Shown: one piece after another, positions 28,336 to 35,224 of the stretch
Numbering within the stretch: position 1 is the first letter of the stretch
Layout: each line of letters starts with the position of its first letter
Origin: JBFKMV01 sp041629655
GTDB taxonomy: Bacteria; Acidobacteriota; Polarisedimenticolia; Polarisedimenticolales; Polarisedimenticolaceae
Direction: 5' to 3'
Assembly (NCBI GenBank): GCA_041629655.1
Contig: JBFKMV010000013.1
Location: 1 to 48,886 of the forward strand
DNA: 48,886 bases
Translations under genes and position numbers: made by a program
Notes under the pieces: generated by a model
What the model saw: the letters and a program-made list of their open reading frames with translations, nothing else
What the model was told of the DNA's origin: nothing
Databases searched by the model: none

Positions 28336-30048
28336 CTAGCGCAGGCTGTCCGCGGTGACCGGCGACTCGATCGCCTCCTGCGCCCTCAGGTGCAGCTCGG
28401 GCTGCCCCGGGAACTCCAGCACCCTCCGGTACTGCGCGACCGCCTCGTCGCGCCGGCCCTGGAGGTCCAGCACCCGCCCCAGATCGAAGTGGGCCAGGAT
28501 CGTCCAGCGCGCGTCGGCCGGCAGCTTCAGCTCCAGCAGCCGGCGCAGGCGTCGCTCGGCGTCGGCGATCTCCCCCGTGCGCGCCTCGGCGTAGGCCAGG
28601 TTGTACAGCGCCTGGGGATCGTCGGGTCGCAACTCCAGCGCGCGGAGCATCAGGCGGGCCACGTCGGCGTACTCCGCGATCAGGTGGTGCTCGCGGGCCT
28701 CGGCCATCAGCTTGAGGTACGCGACCTCCGTCCGGCGCTCGGCGGCGTACGCGGCGGTCCAGGCGCGGAACTCGTCCTCCAGGGTCTCCGGCTTCCGCTC
28801 CAGCGCGCGCCCGAGCGCCTCCAGCGTGCCGGCCTCGAGGCCGTAGACCCGCTCGAGCGCCGCGGCGCCACCGGTCGAGCGGACCCAGCCCATCATCAGG
28901 CCCGCGGAGGGGAAACGCGCCTCCTCGGGCAGCGCGCGCAGGCGCTCGTCGTCGAGCACCGTGAGCAGATCGGGCACCAGGCCCTTCTCGATCAGCACCG
29001 CCGCGTGCAGCTCGAGGTCCATGCCCCGGTGACGGTTCTCGAGCAGCAGCACCAGCCCCTCGTAGGGCGCCGTGAGGAACGCCGGGCCCAGATCGCGGTG
29101 CGCCAGCAGGTGGATCTCCTCGTGCGGCGAGGCGCTGCGCGCCACGCGCCGCACCATGTGCAGCTCGCCCCGGCGATCCAGCGTGTGGACCGGGTCCGGT
29201 ACGCCGGTCAGCTCGACCTTGCTCGTCAGATCGGCGTAGATCTCGAGCCGGCCGCGGAAGTCACCCAGCTCGGTGCCGAGAAGGTCGGCGGCGCGGGCCA
29301 GCGCGGCCTCGCGCGCGGCGAGGATCGACCGCGCCTCGGCCTTGGTCAGCACCTCGGGGTCGTAGCCCAGCGTGTAGTGCGATCCCTCGATCGAGGCGCG
29401 GCTCGACAGCTTGATCCGGATGTCGTTGCGGTGGTCCTTCTCGGCGGCCGGCTTGCGGCGCGGCGGCCAGCTGCGGTCGGCGCTCAGCATGCCCTGCTCG
29501 ACGGGGAGGAAGTCGTGGAAGATCGCCCAGTGCGAGCCGATCACCGGCAGCACCATGAACCGGTCCAGCTCCGGATCGATCCGCGACCAGAACATCACGT
29601 CGCGGTACTCGTCGTAGGGGTTGGGGACGAAGAACAACAGATCGGCGTGCGGCTCGTTCACGGTGCGGCCGAGGAAGCGGAAGCCGTCGTCCAGCCGCTC
29701 GACGATGCCCGACAGCTCTTCGGTCTCGAGCAACCGGTTGGTCCAGCCCAGCAGCAGCAGGTTGCCCGCGCGTTCCTCGTCGGTCAGCTCGGTGTCGGCG
29801 CGCACCGTGACCCGCACCTCGCGGCCGCCCACGAAGGCCGCCTTGCGCTCCGCCGAGCGACGGTTCCGCTCGGCGTCCTCTCCGGGCCCCACCGGATACA
29901 CGATGGTGACGTGCCCGAGCTGGAACAGGTACGCGGCACCCGGGTCGAGGATCTCGCCGAGCTGGGCCCGGGCGCCGGTCGCGGCCCCGAGCAGGAGCGC
30001 GGCGGCGAGTGTCGCGGTGGTCAGGCGCTGCAACGAAGCATCCTCCAT
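28336..30048 (-). CDS. Secreted gluzincin-like (peptidase MA-type) protein with C-terminal TPRs
   Basis: 570 residues with a signal peptide (LTTATLAAALLLGAATGARAQ). Around residue 315, SPHEEIHLLAHRDLG contains an HExxH zinc motif, and APYEGLVLLLEN 20 residues on resembles the glutamate-bearing EGL segment that supplies the third ligand in peptidase MA-like gluzincins. The N-terminal 230 residues include a domain (about NLLLLGWTNRLLE to FFVPNPYDE) I do not recognise. TPR repeats follow (LMLRALELRPDDPQALYNLA). Predicted extracytoplasmic protease or inactive relative; activity is inference. Start ATG 30048 is set by the promoter: ATG 30063 lies within the -10. Confidence 0.75.
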   Translation of the reverse strand: MEDASLQRLTTATLAAALLLGAATGARAQLGEILDPGAAYLFQLGHVTIVYPVGPGEDAERNRRSAERKAAFVGGREVRVTVRADTELTDEERAGNLLLLGWTNRLLETEELSGIVERLDDGFRFLGRTVNEPHADLLFFVPNPYDEYRDVMFWSRIDPELDRFMVLPVIGSHWAIFHDFLPVEQGMLSADRSWPPRRKPAAEKDHRNDIRIKLSSRASIEGSHYTLGYDPEVLTKAEARSILAAREAALARAADLLGTELGDFRGRLEIYADLTSKVELTGVPDPVHTLDRRGELHMVRRVARSASPHEEIHLLAHRDLGPAFLTAPYEGLVLLLENRHRGMDLELHAAVLIEKGLVPDLLTVLDDERLRALPEEARFPSAGLMMGWVRSTGGAAALERVYGLEAGTLEALGRALERKPETLEDEFRAWTAAYAAERRTEVAYLKLMAEAREHHLIAEYADVARLMLRALELRPDDPQALYNLAYAEARTGEIADAERRLRRLLELKLPADARWTILAHFDLGRVLDLQGRRDEAVAQYRRVLEFPGQPELHLRAQEAIESPVTADSLR

Positions 30049-30061
30049 GGGGTGACCCTTC

Positions 30062-30090
30062 ATGGTAGGGAGCGGCCGCGACGCTGTCGA
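30062..30090 (-). promoter_or_regulatory. Promoter of the gluzincin-like gene
   Basis: On the minus strand TCGACA (30090-30085), 17-nt spacer, TACCAT (30067-30062). Predicted start about 7 nt before ATG 30048. It overlaps the divergent metallophosphoesterase promoter region. Confidence 0.6.
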
Positions 30091-30100
30091 CCCGGCGCGA

Positions 30101-30106
30101 TAGAAT
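30101..30106 (+). promoter_or_regulatory. -10 box of the metallophosphoesterase gene (leaderless type)
   Basis: TAGAAT, 7 nt before ATG 30114, no Shine-Dalgarno sequence between; weak -35. Confidence 0.5.
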
Positions 30107-30113
30107 CGCCCCG

Positions 30114-30830
30114 ATGCAACGCGTCTTCGCCCTGGCCGACCTCCACCTGTCGCTGCGCGGCGACAAGCCGATGGACGTGTTCGGCGAGCTGTGGACCGAC
30201 CACGCCGCCCGGATGGCCGCGGCCTGGGACCGGCTCGTCGGCGCGAGCGACGTGATGCTGCTGCCGGGCGACCTGTCCTGGGGCAAGACGCTGGCCGAGG
30301 CGGAGCCGGACCTGGCCTGGATCGGCAAGCGCCCGGGCCACAAGGTCCTGCTGCGCGGCAACCACGACTACTGGTGGCCCGGCCTGGCGCGGTTGCGCGA
30401 GGCGCTGCCCGAGCGTTGCGAGCCGCTGCAGAACGCGGCGGTGGCCCTCGAGCGCTGCGTGATCGTGGGCGCGCGGGGCTGGACCGCGCCCGACGATCCG
30501 CTGGCGCGACCCGAGGACGGGAAGATCTTCGCCCGCGAGCTGGAGCGGCTCAGGCTGTCGGTGCGCGACGCCGATCGGCGGTTCGGTCGCGAGCTGCCGC
30601 GGATCGCGATGCTGCACTACCCGCCGTGGATCGACGGCCGCGAGCCGACCGAGGTCGTGCGCGTGCTCGCCGACGCGGGCGTCCGGGACTGCGTCTACGG
30701 TCACCTGCACGGGGAGGATCACCGTCTCGCCGTGACCGGGGAGCGGAGCGGGATCCGCTTCCACCTCGTCGCCGCCGACGCCGTGGACTTCACCCCGGTG
30801 GAGATCGCGCTCGATGCCCGCGGGCGATGA
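30114..30830 (+). CDS. Calcineurin-like metallophosphoesterase
   Basis: 238 residues with all the metal motifs of the family: ALADLHLS, LLPGDLSWG, LRGNHDYWW, MLHYPPW and YGHLHGE. The invariant first-strand Asp/His, GD, GNHD and GHxH motifs are intact, so it should be active on phosphoesters; the substrate is not predictable from sequence. The start ATG 30114 lies 7 nt after TAGAAT with no ribosome site, so the mRNA is probably leaderless. The next gene overlaps it by 17 bp. Confidence 0.9.
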   Translation: MQRVFALADLHLSLRGDKPMDVFGELWTDHAARMAAAWDRLVGASDVMLLPGDLSWGKTLAEAEPDLAWIGKRPGHKVLLRGNHDYWWPGLARLREALPERCEPLQNAAVALERCVIVGARGWTAPDDPLARPEDGKIFARELERLRLSVRDADRRFGRELPRIAMLHYPPWIDGREPTEVVRVLADAGVRDCVYGHLHGEDHRLAVTGERSGIRFHLVAADAVDFTPVEIALDARGR

Positions 30831-31392
30831 GACGCGCTACCGCTGCGGGACCGCGGCGCGCTGGCTGCCGCGGGCGCTGGCCGGCTCGGTGCTGGCCGTG
30901 GCGCTGATGGTGGCCTACGACGTGGACCCCGAGGGGCAGGCGTGGGGCTCGGGGGTGTTCAGGGGCCTGCTGGGAGCCGCGGGCGGGATCGCGGCGCTGT
31001 GGATCGTGCGCCGCGGCGGCGAGTTGCGCGGTGCGGTGCGTCCGGGGCGCGACGCCGTGGCGTTCGAGCGCGGCCGCGGCGAGGCCGAGGTCGGCTACCG
31101 CGAGCTGGTGGAGCTCGACTGGTCGCCGCCGCTCGGGCCGTCCCGAAGCTGGCTGCCGGCGCTGCTGCTGGTCGAGCGCTCGGGCCGCGCGTGGCGCGTT
31201 CCCGGTCTGCTCCGGGACGGTGAGCGGTTGCTGGCGGAGATCCTCGAGCGCGCGGGCCGCGACGATCTGCGCGCGTGGGCCGAGGCGCGGGCCCTGGAGC
31301 GGCGCATGGCCGGCGCGGGCCGGCGGGTCGCGGCGGGCTACGCCGTGGCCGCGGCGCTAGCGGTCCTGGCCGCGCTGGTCCACCTGCGCTGA
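30814..31392 (+). CDS. Membrane protein with a soluble, possibly PH-like core (unknown function)
   Basis: 192 residues. Two N-terminal membrane helices (LAGSVLAVALMVAYDV; GLLGAAGGIAALWIV), a soluble middle (VAFERGRGEAEVGYRELVEL and LLLVERSGRAWRVPGLL) with beta-strand spacing like bacterial PH domains, and a C-terminal helix (AGYAVAAALAVLAALVHL). I do not recognise a named family; the PH-like guess is weak. Start ATG 30814 overlaps the phosphoesterase by 17 bp with a GGAG ribosome site. Its last 36 bp overlap the 3' end of the convergent glycosyltransferase gene. Confidence 0.65.
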   Translation: MPAGDETRYRCGTAARWLPRALAGSVLAVALMVAYDVDPEGQAWGSGVFRGLLGAAGGIAALWIVRRGGELRGAVRPGRDAVAFERGRGEAEVGYRELVELDWSPPLGPSRSWLPALLLVERSGRAWRVPGLLRDGERLLAEILERAGRDDLRAWAEARALERRMAGAGRRVAAGYAVAAALAVLAALVHLR

Positions 31393-33264
31393 GCCGGCCG
31401 CGCCGAGACGCGCCAGCGCCTCGCGGGGAGCGGGCCACGCGGGGTCGAGCTGCACCGCCCGCTCCAGGTCCGTCCTCGCCGCGGCCGGGTCGCCCCGCCG
31501 CAGGTGGTGCAGGCCGCGCTCGAACCACGTCCCGGCGTTGGCCCCCTCCGAGGCCACGGCCTCCGCGTGCGCCGCGGCGGCCTCCTGCGGCCGGTCCAGG
31601 CGGTCGAGCACGATCCCCAGTCGCGTCCAGGTCTGGTGCTGCCGGCCCGGCGGGAGGCCCGCGCCCAGCGCGCTGCGGTAGCGGGCGGCGGCCTCGGCGT
31701 CACGACCCTGCTGCTGGAGCACCCAGCCCGCCTGGTCCAGCGCGACCGCGTCGGGGGCGGGACCGCGCAGGGCCGGCTCCAGCACCTCCAGCGCCTCGTC
31801 CCAGCGTCCCTGCTGCGAGAGCACCGAGGCCAGGCGCACGCGCTCCCGGTCGGGCACGCGCGCCGAGGCCAGCGCGCTGACCGCCGCGGACACCACGATC
31901 ACGGCGGCGGCCGCGGCCAGCGCCCGTCGCGTTCCGGCCCCGGTCCGCCCGGCGCGTCGCGCCTCGCGCCAGCGCGACCACCCGGCGGCCAGCGCGTGGC
32001 CGGCGAACGGGCAGAGGAAGAAGTAGAGCGGGATCCGCAGCCGCGTGCTGACGAAGAACGCCAGCAGCACCAGCGCGTGGAGGACGACCCAGGCCGCGAG
32101 CGGCCAGGCGGCTCGCGGTTCGCGCCGCAACGCCAGCACGAGGCCGGGCAGCGCGAGAGCGAGCAGGCCCCACGGCGGGACGAACAGCAGCCACAGCAGC
32201 GGCAGGTAGCGCTCGCGCTCGAGCGCCAGCGAGTACATGTCGGTGGGGTCGCCCGGCGCCAGCGTCCGCGCCAGCTTCCGGAGCTCGAGACGCAGCCAGG
32301 CCCCGGGGTCGGCCCGGATCTCGGCGAACGCCCGGGCGCGCCACCACGCCGAGACCTCGGAGGGCCGCATCGGCCGCCCGCGGTCCTGCTCCGCAAGCCG
32401 GCGCGCCAGCTCGCGCTGCGAGAGGATGTCGCCGGCCTGGGGATGCAGCGCGGCGTGACCGCCGTCGCCGCCGCGCTGGTTGCCGATGAACAGGTTCTCG
32501 CCCCCGGAGCTGGCCACCAGCACGCGGTCGCCGTGGCGGAGGTTGTGCACGGTGGCCGGGGCGACGGCTATCGCCGTGCCGGCCAGCAGCAGCGCAGCGT
32601 GACCGAGCCGCTTCCGCCAGGACTCCGGCCGGGGCCCGGCGAGCAGCGCCGCGACGGCCAGCGGCACGAACAGCAACGTCTCGGCGCGCGCCAGCACCGC
32701 CACGCCCAGCGCGATCCCGGCCAGCGCCGTCGTCGCCGGCCGCTGCCGCCGGCGCGCCAGTCCCAGCGCGACCAGCGCCGCGGCCTGGGTCACCAGCGCG
32801 GCGGTCACCGGGACCAGCTTCAGTGCGTGGAACGCGAACGGGGCGTGCAGCAGCGCCAGCCCGGCCGCCGCCACGCCGCTGGCGCGGCGCCCGAGGTACA
32901 GGCGTCCCAGGGGCACCAGCAGCGCGACCGCCAGCGCGGCGGCCGCGGCCTGGCCCAGCAGCGCGAGCAACCGGGGTTGCTCGCCGGCCAGCGCGAACAC
33001 CGCGGACAGCGCCACCGGGAACAACGGTGCCTGGTGGAACACCGGCTCCGCCGCGAGTCCGTGCTCGGCGATCCGCCGCGCCCACACCTCGTAGGACAGC
33101 GCGTCGCTGACCGGCGTGGCCAGGAACGGGTCCTCCCGGTACGCGCTCAGCAGCACCAGCTGCACGGCCAGCGCGGCGAGGAACACCAGCAAGGTCGTGC
33201 GTCCCGCGCCCGCGGCCGGCTGCGGCCGCCGTCGTCGCTTGCGGGTCGTTCCTTTGCGGGTCAC
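31357..33264 (-). CDS. GT-C (PMT/family 39-like) glycosyltransferase with C-terminal TPRs
   Basis: 635 residues. After a basic start (TTRKRRRRPQP) there is a membrane helix, then a periplasmic loop with an acidic residue (SDALSYEVWARRIAEHG) typical of GT-C enzymes. About ten further hydrophobic helices follow (for example LVTQAAALVALGLA and LPALALPG-type stretches). From about residue 480 the protein becomes soluble TPR repeats (LSQQGRWDEALEVLEPAL; LDRLDRPQEAAAAHAEAV). It probably glycosylates an envelope substrate from a lipid-linked donor. Start GTG 33264 overlaps the pepF stop (GTGA). Confidence 0.8.
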   Translation of the reverse strand: MTRKGTTRKRRRRPQPAAGAGRTTLLVFLAALAVQLVLLSAYREDPFLATPVSDALSYEVWARRIAEHGLAAEPVFHQAPLFPVALSAVFALAGEQPRLLALLGQAAAAALAVALLVPLGRLYLGRRASGVAAAGLALLHAPFAFHALKLVPVTAALVTQAAALVALGLARRRQRPATTALAGIALGVAVLARAETLLFVPLAVAALLAGPRPESWRKRLGHAALLLAGTAIAVAPATVHNLRHGDRVLVASSGGENLFIGNQRGGDGGHAALHPQAGDILSQRELARRLAEQDRGRPMRPSEVSAWWRARAFAEIRADPGAWLRLELRKLARTLAPGDPTDMYSLALERERYLPLLWLLFVPPWGLLALALPGLVLALRREPRAAWPLAAWVVLHALVLLAFFVSTRLRIPLYFFLCPFAGHALAAGWSRWREARRAGRTGAGTRRALAAAAAVIVVSAAVSALASARVPDRERVRLASVLSQQGRWDEALEVLEPALRGPAPDAVALDQAGWVLQQQGRDAEAAARYRSALGAGLPPGRQHQTWTRLGIVLDRLDRPQEAAAAHAEAVASEGANAGTWFERGLHHLRRGDPAAARTDLERAVQLDPAWPAPREALARLGAAGSAQVDQRGQDR

Positions 33265-35111
33265 CCGGGAAGCAGCGTCTCGAGCTGGTCCAGCTTGCGG
33301 GTCATCGCGCGCGCGGTGGCGCGATAGGGCTCCGGGCGCTCCAGGTCCACCCCTGCGCCGCGCAGCAGCTCGAGCGAGTAGTCGGAGCCTCCGGAGGCGA
33401 GGAAGCGCAGGTAACGCTCCCGCGCGCCCGGCTCGCCGCCGCGCACCGACTCGGCCAGCGCGGTCGCGGCCACGATGCCGGTGGAGTACTGGTAGACGTA
33501 GAAGTTGTAGTGGAAGTGCGGGATCGCCGCCCATTCGACGGCGTAGGCGTCGTCGATCCGCATCACGCCGGCGTCGTGCCCGTGGTAGTCGCGCAGCAGC
33601 GCGAGGTACAGCTCGTCCAGGATCTCGCCGGTCAGCGCCTCGCCCCGCTCGGCGCGCTCGTGGATCGCGAGCTCGAACTCGGCGAACATCGTCTGCCGGA
33701 ACAACGTCGCGCGCAGGCCGTCGAGGTACGTGCCGAGCAGGAACAACCGTTCCTCGGGGGCGCGCGAGCCCTGCAGCAACGACGAGTTGAGCAGCGCTTC
33801 GTTGAACGTCGAGGCCACCTCCGCGACGAAGATCGAGTAGTCGGCCGTCGGGTAGGGCTGCTCGCGATTGCTGAAGAACGAGTGCATGGCGTGCCCCAGC
33901 TCGTGAGCCACCGTCGAGACGCTCTCGTAGTCGCCGTTCCAGTTCAGCAGCACGTAGGGATGCACGTCGTAGGCCGCCCCGGTGGCATAGGCGCCGGAGC
34001 GCTTGCCCGGGCGCGGGTGCCAGTCGATCCAGCGCTCGGCGAAAGCGCGGGCGAGCCCGGCCCGGTAGCCCTCGCCGAGCGGCTCCAGCGCCGCGGTCAG
34101 CAGCCGTTGCGACTCCTCGGGGGTGTAGCGGCGCGGCTCCTCGCGCACCAGCGGGCAGTGCAGGTCGTGGTACTCGAGCACCTCACCGCCCAGCGCGCGC
34201 GCGCGCATCCGGAAGTAGCGGTGGAGCAGCGGGAGCAGCGAGCGCACCTCGCGGATCAGGTTGTGGTAGACGCCGACCGGGATGTTCTCGCCGTCCAGCG
34301 CCGCCGCGAGGCAGGACGGGTAGCCCCGCGAGCGCGAGCGGAACAGGTGCGCCTTGACGCCCTGGAACAGGTTCTGGCCCAGGGTCCGCCGGAACGTCTC
34401 GTAGGCCCCGAAGTAGGCCTCGAAGATCCGCCGTCGCTCGGTGCGGTCCGGGGTGCTGCGCAGCCGGGCGAACGTCGCCGGCGTCAGCTCGACGGTGCCC
34501 TCGTCGCCGACCTCGATCCGGGGTCGCGGTAGCTCGGCGTCGTTGAGGATGCCGAACAGCGAGCCGGCGCCGCCCGTGATCAGGCCGGCCTCGGCGAGGA
34601 TCCGCTCCTCGGCGGGACCCAGCACGTGCTCGCGCTGGCGGACCAGGCTGTTCAGCGGGTGGCGGTGCGGCGCCAGCGCGGGCTCGCCCGCGAGGAACTC
34701 CTCGATCCGCGACGGGTCGAGCTCCAGGATCTCGGGGCGCACGAACGATGCGGTCCGCGAGTACTCGTTCCACAGCAGCTCGATCTCTTCTCGCGCGGCC
34801 CGGGTCCGGGCGTCCCGCAGGTCGCTGTCCGAGAGGGTCGAGGCGTAGGCGTGCAGCCGGCCCAGCTCGCGCCGCACCTCGGAGACCGCGTCCAGCGCCT
34901 CGGCCAGCGCGCGGCCCGAGCGCCCGAGGGTTCCGCGGAAACGCGGCAGGTCCCCGAGCCGCTCGCGCAGCCCGGCCCGGGCGGCGTCGAACGCGGCGCG
35001 GTCCGGGTACAGGTCGTCGAGGTTCCACTGTTCGGCGAGGGCCGCCGCCCGGGTGGCCGGCGGCCTGGCTGCGCCGGCGCTTCCCTGGGCCCTGTCCGCG
35101 TCGCGATTCAT
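33261..35111 (-). CDS. pepF: Oligoendopeptidase F (peptidase family M3B)
   Basis: 616 residues, typical PepF length. WNLDDLYPDRAAFDAA is the usual N-terminus, and the zinc motif is VAHELGHAMHSFF with the downstream third-ligand Glu region EVASTFNEALL. YVYQYSTGIVAA and YSLELLRGAGVDL near the C-terminus are family signatures. It is cytosolic (no signal peptide) and cleaves short peptides. ATG 35111 has GGAGTGGAG upstream and fits the family start. The promoter carries a perfect inverted repeat around its -10. The TGA overlaps the start of a glycosyltransferase. Confidence 0.95.
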   Translation of the reverse strand: MNRDADRAQGSAGAARPPATRAAALAEQWNLDDLYPDRAAFDAARAGLRERLGDLPRFRGTLGRSGRALAEALDAVSEVRRELGRLHAYASTLSDSDLRDARTRAAREEIELLWNEYSRTASFVRPEILELDPSRIEEFLAGEPALAPHRHPLNSLVRQREHVLGPAEERILAEAGLITGGAGSLFGILNDAELPRPRIEVGDEGTVELTPATFARLRSTPDRTERRRIFEAYFGAYETFRRTLGQNLFQGVKAHLFRSRSRGYPSCLAAALDGENIPVGVYHNLIREVRSLLPLLHRYFRMRARALGGEVLEYHDLHCPLVREEPRRYTPEESQRLLTAALEPLGEGYRAGLARAFAERWIDWHPRPGKRSGAYATGAAYDVHPYVLLNWNGDYESVSTVAHELGHAMHSFFSNREQPYPTADYSIFVAEVASTFNEALLNSSLLQGSRAPEERLFLLGTYLDGLRATLFRQTMFAEFELAIHERAERGEALTGEILDELYLALLRDYHGHDAGVMRIDDAYAVEWAAIPHFHYNFYVYQYSTGIVAATALAESVRGGEPGARERYLRFLASGGSDYSLELLRGAGVDLERPEPYRATARAMTRKLDQLETLLPG

Positions 35112-35127
35112 GCTCCACTCCGAGGTT

Positions 35128-35147
35128 GAGGGACAACATAGTCCCTC
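35128..35147 (-). promoter_or_regulatory. Perfect inverted repeat around the pepF -10 box
   Basis: GAGGGAC (35128-35134), AACATA, GTCCCTC (35141-35147). On the minus strand the centre reads TATGTT, a fair -10, with ATG 24 nt beyond. A dimeric regulator could bind here, or the hairpin could form at the RNA 5' end. Confidence 0.5.
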
Positions 35148-35224
35148 GTGGGGCCGGGCGGCCACGTAATGTACCACCGGAGCGCCGCAGGGGGGGACCC
35201 CGAGAAAAGGGCGGCCGAGGGGCC

